Of a stretch of 64,000 bases of DNA, positions 39,545 through 49,700 are shown piece after piece. Under the pieces are notes generated by a model, which was given only the letters and a program-made list of their open reading frames with translations, ran no database searches and was not told the origin of the DNA. Source of the DNA: a virus. The stretch covers positions 1 through 64,000 of the IMG/VR virus record IMGVR_UViG_3300017788_003020; one strand, written 5' to 3'. The position numbers and the translations under genes were made by a program. The number at the start of each line of letters is the position of its first letter. Positions within the stretch are counted from its first letter, which is position 1.

Positions 39545-39573
39545 AAATGCTCTCATGTGAGAGCATTTTTTTT
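39545..39573 (+). terminator. Intrinsic terminator
   Basis: AAATGCTCTCA, TG, TGAGAGCATTT then a run of eight T. Confidence 0.9.
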
Positions 39574-39638
39574 AGGTTGTCTTGAACTAATTGCTATTTT
39601 TGCATATAAAAATATGCAACCCAAATGGAGATTTGGTT

Positions 39639-39875
39639 ATGATAACCATAGAAGACCTCTCTCGTATAATCGAGGTAGTGAAAATAAAAAAGATATGTGA
39701 AGATTGTGGAATGAACTATTCTACAATCATGGCTAAAATTCAAAGAAAGACTGAGCTTTCTATTAAAGAAAGTGAATGTATAACTAATGTCTTACAGGCA
39801 TATGGATTAAAGTTTGGATATCCTCCGAATCCAGACAAAGAAGAAAAAAAACAAGAACAATATGAAAATAAGTGA
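39639..39875 (+). CDS. Small HTH-like protein
   Basis: 78 residues from the ATG at 39639 (MITIEDLSRIIEVVKIKKICED...). IKKICEDCGMNYSTIMAKIQRKTELSIKESECI has the helix-turn-helix spacing of small Cro-like regulators. A TATTTTTG sequence at 39595-39602 could be a -7 element but lacks a well spaced TTG. Overlaps the next gene by 14 nt. Confidence 0.5.
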   Translation: MITIEDLSRIIEVVKIKKICEDCGMNYSTIMAKIQRKTELSIKESECITNVLQAYGLKFGYPPNPDKEEKKQEQYENK

Positions 39876-40104
39876 ACTAAAACAATTTTTGAATAATATA
39901 CCAGAAGAATTAGAGTCATATCAGATAATCTATCGAAGATTTGAAGATGAAGGAGAAAATATACTATTCTTAGATTATCCTCTAAGTACACTCTATGTCG
40001 ATGATGAAAATGGTGAATTTATATTTCTTGATAAAGACGGTTGGGATTATTTTGACAATAATCTGCTTCTTCGTGATGGTGATGATGATTCTGAGGATGC
40101 TTAA
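39862..40104 (+). CDS. Small acidic hypothetical protein
   Basis: 80 residues from the ATG at 39862 (MKISELKQFLNNIPEELESY...). Very acidic C-terminus (RDGDDDSEDA). It overlaps the preceding HTH-like gene, suggesting coupled translation. Not recognised. Confidence 0.5.
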   Translation: MKISELKQFLNNIPEELESYQIIYRRFEDEGENILFLDYPLSTLYVDDENGEFIFLDKDGWDYFDNNLLLRDGDDDSEDA

Positions 40105-40140
40105 AAGTAAACAAATAACTTAAAAACTTATATATTAGAT

Positions 40141-40233
40141 ATGAAAAAGAAAATACAAATAGAAGAATTGGTGCCTTATTTAAGCATAGCTATAGCATTA
40201 TCTTATATTATTTTTGACTTGGTAAAATCATAA
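40141..40233 (+). CDS. 30-residue membrane peptide
   Basis: ATG-started frame MKKKIQIEELVPYLSIAIAL..., a basic start then one membrane-length hydrophobic segment ending DLVKS. It fits neatly between two genes on the same strand. Possibly a small membrane effector; evidence is only its position and composition. Confidence 0.35.
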   Translation: MKKKIQIEELVPYLSIAIALSYIIFDLVKS

Positions 40234-40245
40234 AAGGACTTTGAT

Positions 40246-40440
40246 ATGTTGTTTTTATTCTCGATTACCCTGCTTATTTCCATTTTTACATTTTCTTTTC
40301 TATTTAACACTTTAAATAGATACTGGAAAACACTCGTTCCCAAAAGAAAAAGACTTTATATTATACTTACGACTATTAACTTTAGTATGATTATCTTAAA
40401 TATATTTCTCATATTCAATTTTTTCTTAAAATTTATTTAA
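40246..40440 (+). CDS. Small two-pass membrane protein
   Basis: 64 residues: two membrane segments (LFLFSITLLISIFTFSFLFN and LYIILTTINFSMIILNIFLI) joined by a basic loop NRYWKTLVPKRKR. Holin-like in shape but not identifiable. Confidence 0.4.
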   Translation: MLFLFSITLLISIFTFSFLFNTLNRYWKTLVPKRKRLYIILTTINFSMIILNIFLIFNFFLKFI

Positions 40441-40447
40441 TATAATT

Positions 40448-40456
40448 GATATATAG
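40448..40456 (+). promoter_or_regulatory. GATATATA element
   Basis: GATATATAG, 79 nt before the gene at 40536; the spacing is longer than for other copies. Confidence 0.3.
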
Positions 40457-40535
40457 TTTACTCTTACTTTTAGGGATTTAGTTATTTTCTCTACATATAA
40501 TGAAAAAAACAAAAAATAATATAAAAAATTAAACA

Positions 40536-40913
40536 ATGGTAATTTTAGGCGCATCTGAGTCTTATGAAAATAGGGGAAATATTGAAGAACTTACAAGGGT
40601 AATAGGTGATTCAACAAAGAAAATAGAAAAAATCAAAAGTAATTTCGATACCCTTCTTTATGATATTTTTGATGAAATGATTGAGTCTGACAAAAACTTG
40701 GTATATGTGTTAAATGAAAAGTTTCAAAAAGAAATAGAAACCCTACCTGATTTTGTTGATTTATATGCTATATCCACAGAAATAGACCTAATGACCTCAG
40801 ACATGAAAGCAACTGAAGAATCAGAAGCCTTAATAGAAATATGCAAAGAACATGAGTCTTATTTTGAATATTACATAGACATACAAAAAACTCTGATAAA
40901 CATATACAGATGA
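40536..40913 (+). CDS. Hypothetical helical protein
   Basis: 125 residues, mostly predicted helix (NIEELTRVIGDSTKKIEKIKSNFD, EKFQKEIETLPDF). No family recognised. It lies just ahead of the structural gene block and ends in a terminator. Confidence 0.5.
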   Translation: MVILGASESYENRGNIEELTRVIGDSTKKIEKIKSNFDTLLYDIFDEMIESDKNLVYVLNEKFQKEIETLPDFVDLYAISTEIDLMTSDMKATEESEALIEICKEHESYFEYYIDIQKTLINIYR

Positions 40914-40915
40914 CA

Positions 40916-40941
40916 AAAGCCCCCAAAAATGGGGGTTTTTT
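40916..40941 (+). terminator. Intrinsic terminator
   Basis: GCCCCC-AAAAAT-GGGGG stem-loop then six T. Confidence 0.85.
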
Positions 40942-40998
40942 ATTTTATGGAGCCATTATACATTTTTTTAAGAAGTAGACCTAATATTTAATTTTTAA

Positions 40999-41007
40999 GA
41001 TATATAG
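40999..41007 (+). promoter_or_regulatory. GATATATA element at the head of the structural block
   Basis: GATATATAG within TTTAAGATATATAG, 20 nt before the first structural gene at 41028. Confidence 0.5.
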
Positions 41008-41027
41008 AATCATAAAATTTAACCTTA

Positions 41028-41765
41028 TTGCACATGACGCGTGATGAATTAGTTGAACTTGTCCAAGATGAGTTGACAGTTTCGAGTGGATTGCCTAACT
41101 CAATCTCTCCAAAAGAAATAGAGCGTATAATAAAGAATGCAGAACGTTGGTTTTTCATAAACTATAAAAATGCGGTTGAATCTGATTTTTATGTAGTTCC
41201 TCATTCATATTTCACCTCATCTGAATTTACAGATAGAAGATATATTCAATTACCTGACTGTGTTATGACTATCCAAGATTTTCGTGAAATTAGAGGTGGT
41301 TCAAGAATTGGTATAGTTGACCGAGACATTACAGAAAATAAAATCATAGCTTCTGAATTATTCCTCTCACCAGTTATTGGAGATGACCTTGTTATGAGGA
41401 CTGCCCAATATGCTTACTGGGATTTAACAAAAGCATATTTCTTAGATACAGTCGCTTACACGTTTAATCAAAATACAAAAAGAATAAAAATATTAGGTAG
41501 AAATCCAAGAACAAGCACAATTATCAAATGCTTTTCTAAAATACCAGAAGCTAATCTATATGATGATGATTTATTCATTAGGTGGATTTTTGCTAAAAGT
41601 AAAATAGCACTTGGGTATATGTATTCACTTTATACATATCAATTGCCAGGTGGCGTAACAATAAATGGAAGCATCTTAAAGGATGCTGGTGAAAAAGAAC
41701 TTCAAGAAGTAAAAGAACAGATAGATAAAGAAGCACCACCAGATTGGTTCTTGGTTTATAATTGA
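41028..41765 (+). CDS. Virion structural protein (neck or baseplate type)
   Basis: 245 residues. The C-terminus DDDLFIRWIFAKSKIALGYMYSLY, then LPGGVTINGSILKDAGEKELQEVKEQIDKEAPPDWF, is a conserved block in T4-like structural proteins of uncertain position. No start signal other than the GATATATA element is obvious; an alternative start at residue 3 is possible. It opens a run of same-strand structural genes to 50628. Confidence 0.55.
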   Translation: MHMTRDELVELVQDELTVSSGLPNSISPKEIERIIKNAERWFFINYKNAVESDFYVVPHSYFTSSEFTDRRYIQLPDCVMTIQDFREIRGGSRIGIVDRDITENKIIASELFLSPVIGDDLVMRTAQYAYWDLTKAYFLDTVAYTFNQNTKRIKILGRNPRTSTIIKCFSKIPEANLYDDDLFIRWIFAKSKIALGYMYSLYTYQLPGGVTINGSILKDAGEKELQEVKEQIDKEAPPDWFLVYN

Positions 41766-41805
41766 TGATTTTACTAAAAGAATATATAAAATAAACATAA
41801 TAAAC

Positions 41806-42369
41806 ATGCCTGCTAAATCTAAAGCCCAAGGTCGTTTAATGAGAATAGCCCTTGCATATAAAAAAGGTCATTTGAAAGCAAGTGAAGTCTCAGATTCGGC
41901 TAAAGAAATAGCTAACTCCATGACAATAAAGGAGTTAGAAAAATATGCAACAACACCTGAAAAGGGTTTGCCTATGCATGTAGATGAAGAGTTTGCAACT
42001 CTTGATGCTACTCCTGGTATGGGGGATGTAACTCCACCAACAGCAACTACTCCTGGAAGTGGTGATGTATTTAACGCATACGGTTTATACACACAAGGAT
42101 TTTTGAAAAAGACTAAAAAGGATAGGAAAGCTAAAAAAACAGACCCTATGAAACATTATCATCCTGAAAAAGGAATAGTTAATTTTCAACCTCATGGTAG
42201 TATTGTATATTTTGAAGACTTCATTAAAAATTTGAGAACAACAAGTTCCAATTCTTTTAATGACCATAATGATGATTATCAAGGTTTCATAAATACAGAT
42301 TCACAATATACAGGCCCAGAATCTGGGGATGGTGGATATGATGGTGGATATGATGGTGCTGGTGATTAA
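41806..42369 (+). CDS. DUF3008-like protein with glycine-rich tail
   Basis: 187 residues. MPAKSKAQGRLMRIALAYKKGHL, then SDSAKEIANSMTIKELEKYA and TPEKGLPMHV, matches the short MPAKSK...family (DUF3008) found in phages. A Gly/Asp-rich tail (GGYDGGYDGAGD) ends it. The internal segment GSIVYFEDFIKNLRT partly resembles the leader found on packaged proteins but is not N-terminal. Function unknown; placed among structural genes. Confidence 0.65.
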   Translation: MPAKSKAQGRLMRIALAYKKGHLKASEVSDSAKEIANSMTIKELEKYATTPEKGLPMHVDEEFATLDATPGMGDVTPPTATTPGSGDVFNAYGLYTQGFLKKTKKDRKAKKTDPMKHYHPEKGIVNFQPHGSIVYFEDFIKNLRTTSSNSFNDHNDDYQGFINTDSQYTGPESGDGGYDGGYDGAGD

Positions 42370-42416
42370 ATAGTTCTAATTAAACAATTAAGTATAAACA
42401 TAAGTATTGAATTTTA

Positions 42417-45400
42417 ATGGTATACGCTGCTGATAAATATCTAAGAACGTTTTTAGGTTTAAATGGTATAAGGAATCCTGCTCTTTTGGCTAATACAGAG
42501 TATGAAGACCCTACATATCCTATGTTTCATGTCCAATTTAAATTTGGGCCAGCATTGCCAGATGCTAAACATCCAGACTATGTCGCAAATAGGTTGCTTG
42601 ATTCTGGTAGTAATCCAGAGTCCGCCATAAGTTACTTAAAAAGTATATCTGAACCCGAAAGAGCAGAAAGTTTAAGTAAGTTTATAGATGCTCTAAAAAC
42701 TATAAGCGAAAAGACACCATATTATTTTCAAGGTATATCTGGAATAGATAATCTTATGAAAATGCATTATCCTGTTGATTCAAAAACTCCATTTGCAGAA
42801 CAACAGGATATTCTTCTTTCGGTAAAAACTCTTGAAAGTATTGACTTTAGAATTTTAGCGCTAAAGGACTTGTATAATAAATCAGTTTTCGATAGAAAGT
42901 ATAGAAGATGGGTGTTACCTGTAAATCTCAGAAGATTCAGAATGAGAATTATGATAGGCGAGTATCGCCAGATGGCTATTACAGAAGAAAATTTTTCTGT
43001 AAATCCAAGGCAACTTATGGACACATTAAGAGATGTTGATATATTTAATGCTTCTAATGTTGGTGGTAAATTATTAGGAAGAGTAAGTGAAGGAAGTTTA
43101 AGTTTTATAAAAAGATTACAGTGGTGGGATAATCATTTTTCATGTCTTGTATTTGATTGTCATGATTGTGAGTTTGAAATGAACTCAGCCCCTGAAGCTT
43201 TTTCTAATTTATCACATGGAGATAGTCTAAGGAATCCTTTAACTAACTCATTTGGAATTAGAGTAGGTAGAGTTGTAAATACGAATGTGTATAGTTTGTT
43301 GAAATTTGTTTTAACTGATGATATTTTATACCAATCGTTTTTGAGAGCTCAGGCTCAATCAACAACTAAAAATAGTACAGCGGATGATAAGAAGTATGGT
43401 AATATAATGAAAAAATTAACTAAAGAAGATACAGAAGAAAAGGCAGCTATACTTTCAAAACAATATCAACAAATATTCAAGCCTGTATATGATTCTTGGG
43501 GTAGCTATCAGAATCTTTTAAGAGAGAAGGGTGATAATAAAAGGGTTATACTGGAAAATAGGGATTTTGAAAGTGCTGTAAGTGCAGATTTAAATGAAGG
43601 ATTAGGTGCTTTAGGTATAGGAGATGCTTTAGGTAATGGAACAAATTTCGGACCTGGTTTGGGTTCAGTTGGTAATTTTGTTGGCGATACTCTTTCAGGT
43701 TTAGCACAAGAAGCATTAGGAATGGCGACCGAACAGGTTACTAAAAATGTATTTGATAATGCTCTTTATAATTCTATTGCAGGAACTGCTCTTGGTGTAT
43801 TAAATGGAGACTTAAATGCGGCGGCAAGAAACTTTACAAACCCAGCATTAGCGGCTCAATTGGGTATAAATTTAGAATTTTCAAATAATCCTGTCCCTCC
43901 AAATCTAAGAGATGGAGTTCCATCTAAATTGGATTTGACTCCTCCAAATGTTCAGCGTTCTCTTACGGACGTTAGAGCTAATTTAACGGGAGAGGGAGCT
44001 GACCCAAGATTTCAAGCTATTGGTAGACCTGGTCAGAGTTTATTCTCTAACCCAGAAAGCATAGAAAAAGCTATGCAACCTCAAACCATAGAATTTACTG
44101 AAGTTAGAAAAGAAACTAAGATGTCTACTACTAATGTAGAATTTACTGAAGTAAAAAAAGAAACTCGATTAAATCCACAGAAAGAAACTCTCGTTGGAGC
44201 TACTCCAAAGAAAACCTTTGATTCTACAAATGCAGACTTGCAGGGCGCTCAGGCTCTTAAAGACCTAACACCATCTAATGCAGATTTAACTGGTGCTCAG
44301 CCTATAAGAGACTTGAATCCTACAAATGCAGACTTGCAGGGCGCTCAGGCTCTTAAAGACCTAACGCCATCTAATGCAGATTTAACTGGTGCTCAACCTA
44401 TACGAGACTTGAACCCTACAAATGCAGATTTAGAAGGAGCTCAACCTATACGAGACTTGAACCCTACAAATGCAGATTTAGAAGGAGCTCAGCCACTTAA
44501 AGACTTAACGCCATCTAATGCAGATTTACAAGGCGCGCGACCTCTCAAAGACTTAACGCCATCTAATGCAGATTTAACTGGTGCTGAACCTATTAAAGAC
44601 TTAACGCCATCTAATGCAGATTTAACTGGTGCTGAACCTATTAAGGACTTAAAGCCATCTAATGCAGATTTGCAGGGCGCACAACCTCTCAAAGACTTAA
44701 CGCCATCTAATGCAGATTTAGAGGGGGCTCAACCTATAAGAGACTTAAATCCTATAAATGCAGATTTGATTGGTTCTCAACCTCTCAAAGACTTAACGCC
44801 ATCTAATGCAGATTTACAGGGAGCACAACCTATACGAGACCTAACTCCATCTAATGCAGATTTACAGGGCGCACAGGCAATAAAAGACCTAACTCCATCT
44901 AATGCAGATTTGCAGGGGGCGGAGGCAATAAAAGACTTAACGCCATCTAATGTAGGCCTACAAGGCATACAGCCCATGAGAGATTTGAATACTACAAATG
45001 CAGACTTAACTGGCGCTGAGGCAATAAGAGACCTAACACCGTCTAATGCAGATTTACAAGGTACACAACCTATACGAGACCTAACACCATCTAATGCAGA
45101 TTTACAAGGAGCTTCTGCTCAAAGAGCATTTACGGAAACAAACGCTGATTTGAATGGAGCCTCTCCATCAATGAGATTCGATAATGATAATGTAAAATTG
45201 GAGGGTAAACTTTCTTCTGACAAATTCAATTCTTCAAATGTAGGTTTTACTGGTTCTTCTACAAAAACTGTAAATAATTTAGGAGTAGAAAATCTTGAAG
45301 GTAAAGATGCTCTAAGAGAGTTTACAGAAACAAATGTTGGTGACATGCAATCTAACACAAAAGAATATTCTTCATTGGGAACTGAAGCACTTGTAGGCTC

Positions 45401-45983
45401 TGAACCCATAAGAAATATGAATATGTCAAATGCTGACTTAGATATAAACAGCTCTAATTCTAAATTACAGACAAATGTTGAATTATCTGGATATGAACCA
45501 ACTCAGCCAATATTGGGAGTAGAAAATTTAACAGGAGCCAAACCTTTAACTAATTTAGTTATGAGAAATTCAGAATTAGTCGGAGCGGATAATAATTCAG
45601 GCGCTACAAGAATTGTGAATGTTGATTTAGAAGGTGCTCAAAAGCAAACTTCCATGATGAATAAAGATGAATTAAAGGGGGCGGGTAAATTAACATCTAT
45701 GAATCAAAAAAATGTTAACTTAAAACAAGCTGCTCCAAGTAATACTATGGTTCCAAAAAATACAGAATTAATTGGTTTTAATCCGTCAGTTACAATGACT
45801 CAAAATGTAGATTTTATAACTATGTCTTCAAGTGAAACATTGGAAATACAAACTGTTGAACTTGAAGGGAAACCTAAAACTGTGGATGTTTCTATGACAA
45901 ATGTAGGTTTAAGTGGGTCTTCAAAAGAAGAGACTTTTCAGATTAAAAATATCTTAGGAATACAACCTCCAAAGACTGATTAA
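42417..45983 (+). CDS. Large virion protein with 16-residue NADLxGA tandem repeats
   Basis: 1188 residues. The N-terminal ~450 residues look globular (FGPALPDAKHPDYVANRLL, VFDRKYRRWVLPVNLRRFRMRIMIGEYR) and resemble T4-like tail/baseplate proteins. From ~residue 600 to ~915 about 20 copies of a 16-residue unit (NADLQGAQPIRDLTPS and variants) run in register, with a 48-bp DNA period; weaker copies continue to the C-terminus. The A-D-L-x-G core recalls pentapeptide repeats, but the 16-residue spacing differs. The repeats probably form an elongated beta structure such as a fibre or tape. The internal DNA identity suggests recent expansion or recombination. Confidence 0.65.
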   Translation: MVYAADKYLRTFLGLNGIRNPALLANTEYEDPTYPMFHVQFKFGPALPDAKHPDYVANRLLDSGSNPESAISYLKSISEPERAESLSKFIDALKTISEKTPYYFQGISGIDNLMKMHYPVDSKTPFAEQQDILLSVKTLESIDFRILALKDLYNKSVFDRKYRRWVLPVNLRRFRMRIMIGEYRQMAITEENFSVNPRQLMDTLRDVDIFNASNVGGKLLGRVSEGSLSFIKRLQWWDNHFSCLVFDCHDCEFEMNSAPEAFSNLSHGDSLRNPLTNSFGIRVGRVVNTNVYSLLKFVLTDDILYQSFLRAQAQSTTKNSTADDKKYGNIMKKLTKEDTEEKAAILSKQYQQIFKPVYDSWGSYQNLLREKGDNKRVILENRDFESAVSADLNEGLGALGIGDALGNGTNFGPGLGSVGNFVGDTLSGLAQEALGMATEQVTKNVFDNALYNSIAGTALGVLNGDLNAAARNFTNPALAAQLGINLEFSNNPVPPNLRDGVPSKLDLTPPNVQRSLTDVRANLTGEGADPRFQAIGRPGQSLFSNPESIEKAMQPQTIEFTEVRKETKMSTTNVEFTEVKKETRLNPQKETLVGATPKKTFDSTNADLQGAQALKDLTPSNADLTGAQPIRDLNPTNADLQGAQALKDLTPSNADLTGAQPIRDLNPTNADLEGAQPIRDLNPTNADLEGAQPLKDLTPSNADLQGARPLKDLTPSNADLTGAEPIKDLTPSNADLTGAEPIKDLKPSNADLQGAQPLKDLTPSNADLEGAQPIRDLNPINADLIGSQPLKDLTPSNADLQGAQPIRDLTPSNADLQGAQAIKDLTPSNADLQGAEAIKDLTPSNVGLQGIQPMRDLNTTNADLTGAEAIRDLTPSNADLQGTQPIRDLTPSNADLQGASAQRAFTETNADLNGASPSMRFDNDNVKLEGKLSSDKFNSSNVGFTGSSTKTVNNLGVENLEGKDALREFTETNVGDMQSNTKEYSSLGTEALVGSEPIRNMNMSNADLDINSSNSKLQTNVELSGYEPTQPILGVENLTGAKPLTNLVMRNSELVGADNNSGATRIVNVDLEGAQKQTSMMNKDELKGAGKLTSMNQKNVNLKQAAPSNTMVPKNTELIGFNPSVTMTQNVDFITMSSSETLEIQTVELEGKPKTVDVSMTNVGLSGSSKEETFQIKNILGIQPPKTD
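44222..45160 (+). repeat. Coding tandem repeat, 48-bp period
   Basis: About twenty imperfect 48-bp units encoding NADLxGA-x-x-x-x-DLxPS. Neighbouring units are often nearly identical at the DNA level, e.g. the units at 44571 and 44619. Confidence 0.9.
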
Positions 45984-46001
45984 CTAAGTTTATTTTTTTA
46001 G

Positions 46002-46010
46002 GATATATAC
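46002..46010 (+). promoter_or_regulatory. GATATATA element
   Basis: GATATATAC, only 5 nt before the hub gene start at 46016, so its use for this gene would give a nearly leaderless mRNA. Confidence 0.3.
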
Positions 46011-46015
46011 TAATT

Positions 46016-46765
46016 ATGAACAGAAATCACACTTATTTTGGTAAAGTAGTCATAAGCGATGACCCAGAAAGAATGGGTAGATGTAAGGTTAGAATCTTAG
46101 GTGTTCTTGATGAACTTAAAGATGAAGATTTACCTTGGGCTTTTCCTGCATATAATTCTACTTTTGCAGGAGGAGAATCAAAAGGGTATGGTTCTATAAG
46201 TGTTCCTAAAAAAGATACAGTAGTTAGAGTAAGATTTGAAAATGGAGATGTGTATACCCCAGTTTATTGGAGTATACCGATTGTAAATGAAGCTATGAAA
46301 GCTGAGATAGATGCTTCATATCTTAATTCTCATGTTTTAACATATGATGAAGATGAAGATATGAAAGTTCTTTATAGTCCATCTATTGGTCTTAAATATC
46401 ATCTAAATGGCTCACATCTTACTATCAATCCAGATAATTCTATAACTATTGAGCATGAGGCAACACAGTCTGTTATCGAATTGAATGGCTCAAATATAAC
46501 TATCGTTGCGAATAATCAAACGGAAATAACTGCTCCTACGAAGATAGAAATTAATAGTTCTTATGTTCATGTAAATGGAGTAAAAACAGAGCTTGGTGCG
46601 GCTCCTGTATTTTCAAATATATGCGCAGAACCACTTTGGGTTTTTCTCAAAGCTCTTGCGGCAGCTACTGATGCTAAATGGCCACCTTCACCTGGAGTTT
46701 TATCAGGTTTAGCGGCGACAGCCGAGGTAGCAAGCACTTCAAAAACAGTAAAAACATCTCTATAA
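46016..46765 (+). CDS. gp5-like baseplate hub / spike protein without lysozyme domain
   Basis: 249 residues. YFGKVVISDDPERMGRCKVRILGV and DLPWAFPA with SVPKKDTVVRVRFENGDVYTPVYW form the OB fold found at the N-terminus of T4 gp5 and of VgrG-like hub proteins. Residues ~115-190 (LTINPDNSITIEHEAT, VIELNGSNITIVANNQTEI, PTKIEINSSYVHVNG) look like the triple beta-helix of the spike. The lysozyme domain between these parts in T4 gp5 is absent. The hub would puncture the outer membrane. It opens a pair with the 1098-residue protein after a 6-nt gap. Confidence 0.8.
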   Translation: MNRNHTYFGKVVISDDPERMGRCKVRILGVLDELKDEDLPWAFPAYNSTFAGGESKGYGSISVPKKDTVVRVRFENGDVYTPVYWSIPIVNEAMKAEIDASYLNSHVLTYDEDEDMKVLYSPSIGLKYHLNGSHLTINPDNSITIEHEATQSVIELNGSNITIVANNQTEITAPTKIEINSSYVHVNGVKTELGAAPVFSNICAEPLWVFLKALAAATDAKWPPSPGVLSGLAATAEVASTSKTVKTSL

Positions 46766-46771
46766 AATACA

Positions 46772-49700
46772 ATGGTTCAATCTTTATTACAAATAACACC
46801 ATACGCTTTAGTTGAATACAACTATGATATAACAGAGTTGGGAACGGAAGATATATCATTTATTTTAATAGATTCTTCATATACGAATTCTCGTCAAATA
46901 CTAAACGAAACAAAGGGAAATAATCCAACTTCTAATATATTGGATAGGTCTGCTGTTAGACTATCCGATACAAGAACTTGGGGTTATTTAGACCAAGATA
47001 GACCTATACCCTACAATATTCTTGATGCATCGAATTTAATTTCAAATAATTTAAGTGAAATTACAAATACGAATTGGCCAGTAAAATATGAAACTGTAAA
47101 GTTGCATTTACTTTCTGGATACAATTTAGAAGACTTGGATGGTCTTTTATTATCAATAGAATATCCAGAGGTTTCTGGTAAAACTAATGTTGTAGCTCAG
47201 ATTGCTTATTTGAAAGGCGATGAGTATGTAAACTTAAACCCAAGACCTATCATCATAAATGGGATTACTTATGATAGATATATCGAGGTTCAGATTCCAT
47301 CTTTGTATTATTTGAATTCTGCTTTTTATGCAACACCTACAAGCGCTTCTTTGGCTTATTGGTTAACATCCGATAACAAAGGTTTCGTAAGAGAAGGCTT
47401 AATCAATATAACTCTGAGGGAGATTGCAACATCATCAGATGATGGTTCAAAACTTTTACTTACAACAGGAAATGAGAGAAGCGTATCTTTCAAACAAAGA
47501 GATGCTTATAGCTCTCTTGTAGCTGTTTTGAAAGAAAATGAAGAGGAAGATTGTTTTGAGTATTATCCAACATGGGAAGGTAATTTCATAGAAGATTTAG
47601 TTGCTAACTTAAATGGGATAGGTGGAGATTATTATGTTTTCCACGAACTTTATGTATATGAGCAAGTTGGATTTAGTCAAATAAAAACAGATTATTTCGT
47701 TTCCTTACAAGAAGGCGACTTCAATTCCCCAAAGAAATTTAGACCTGTTTTGAAACAAGCAGATTCTGCATATTCTTTTAGCATTGACTATGTTATGCGT
47801 CTGACTGACAGGGGCAGTGGTAATCAAATAATTAGGATGGCAAGTTTAACCTCATTCGACCCCAAACGATATGGTAGAAAGATAGAGAAGGTAAATCTCG
47901 ATGGTTCTGTAAAATCATTCAAAATTTATAATAAGATTGTAGAAGAAAATAAACTTAGCATAAATAAAAAGTCTGTAGAAAGGAAAATAGAAAAACTCTA
48001 TACTCCCACATTTTTTGATTTTAATGAAGTTGCAGTAAATACATCAAATGTTATTCTAAAATCAGATGGGACTTTTACAAGTGAATCTGTTTGGAATTGG
48101 GATGTTATATTTGGTCAAGGTGAGGCTATAATTCTTTTACATCCTTTTGAGAATTATGTTAAATTCAAATTACATAGATTCTTAGAAGCAAATAAAACTC
48201 AATACTTAGATTTAAGATATGAAGTTGATTTATTCTTAGTAATAGAATATGCTGGAAAGCAAGTAAGATTTTCTAAGGTTGATGGGTTTTACTCAACAAA
48301 TTTAGCAGAAGGTGAAGTTATATTTAAGATACCTACCAGAGAAGCTAATGCGATATATGCAAACGAAGGTGGAACATTTTACATAACTTCAAAAGTCCCT
48401 TCTTTCATTAAAGTTAAAGTAAAAGACAATTTCATAGGCGGTATTGCAAATAGAGAAGCTAATATAATATCAAAGGAATTCTACTCTAAAGGTGAGACAG
48501 ATAACTTAGAATTGATATTTGAAGGAACTACTTATTTTGTTCCAAAGAATATGCTACAAGTAATCCAAGTTATACCAAATGGTTCTGGTGTTAGTGAAAC
48601 AACACTTTACACAGGAAAATGGAGAAGAATGCAAGAAGCTGATAAAGTTAAAGACGAAATTGAAAACATTAGGAAAGCAGAGCTCGAAAAAGTAATAAAT
48701 CAGATTAGAACTTCTCAATTATCTCTAAATGCAAGACAAACAGAATTAGACAAAAAATCCGCTGAGCTCTTAGCTCTTGAAGCAAAACTCACAGCACAAT
48801 CTGCTTCTTTGACTTCAAAGGATAGTTTGCTTAATAATTTACAACAAGATTTAACCTCAAGGGATAAAGTTTTATCTCAAAGAGAAAAGGAATTGAGAGA
48901 TAATGCCAAAAAAGCTGCTGATGCTGAAAATGCTAATATAGCCGCCTTTCAAAACCAATTAAATAAAATCTTAGATGCTATTGAGAACATAGATACCTCT
49001 GGTTCTGGAACAGGTGGAGGAACAGGTGGAGGAACAGGTGGAGGACAAGGCTCTAATACAGATGAAGGCGGAGGAACAGGCTCAGGCACAGGCACGGGAA
49101 CAGGCACAGGAACGGGAACAGGCACGGGAACAGGCACAGGCTCAGGTACAGGTGGAGGAACAGGTACAGGTGGAGGAACAGGTTCTGGAACAAGAGTTAC
49201 CGCGAAGGATGTTATAAATTCTACTGGCACATTTAATAACAGAGTATCTAATAATGTTACAATAACGAATGTTGCTTCAAGGATAAACTATGTTGATTTT
49301 GCAGGACGTTCTGGTAATGATTTAGGAGTTCTACCAGGCCTTGGTCTTAAACCATTAGATACGGATTCTGGGCTTAATAGTTCTCAAAAAGGTTTCGGTA
49401 TAGCTAATTCAGGTTCAAAAGTAGGTGGAACTACAGCTACATTCGTAGGCTCAAAATCAAGCCTAACTTTACCTAAATCGACTACAAGTGCAAATCGTTC
49501 AAATAACTTTACAGATAGTTATAGTAATACTGGTGTAGGTAACAATAAAAAGTTAAATAACAATGCAGACTCAAACTCAGGCTCTTCATCTACACCACCA
49601 GCAGGGAATACAGAAAAGGTAGTTATTGGTAAAATAAAAGATTGGATTGTAGGATTAGATAATGAATCTCAATTCTTCCAGACTGATATTAATCTCAATA

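Noticed and set aside
44489-44977. Minus-strand repeat frames (SALDGVKSL type)
   Set aside because: They only mirror the NADLxGA repeats on the plus strand and have no start context of their own.
44222-45160. Possible CRISPR array
   Set aside because: The repeats are contiguous 48-bp coding units in one long frame with no unique spacers.
49014-49217. Frames rich in Glu/Gln and Pro/Val in the Gly-Thr tract
   Set aside because: They are other-frame readings of the hexamer repeat.
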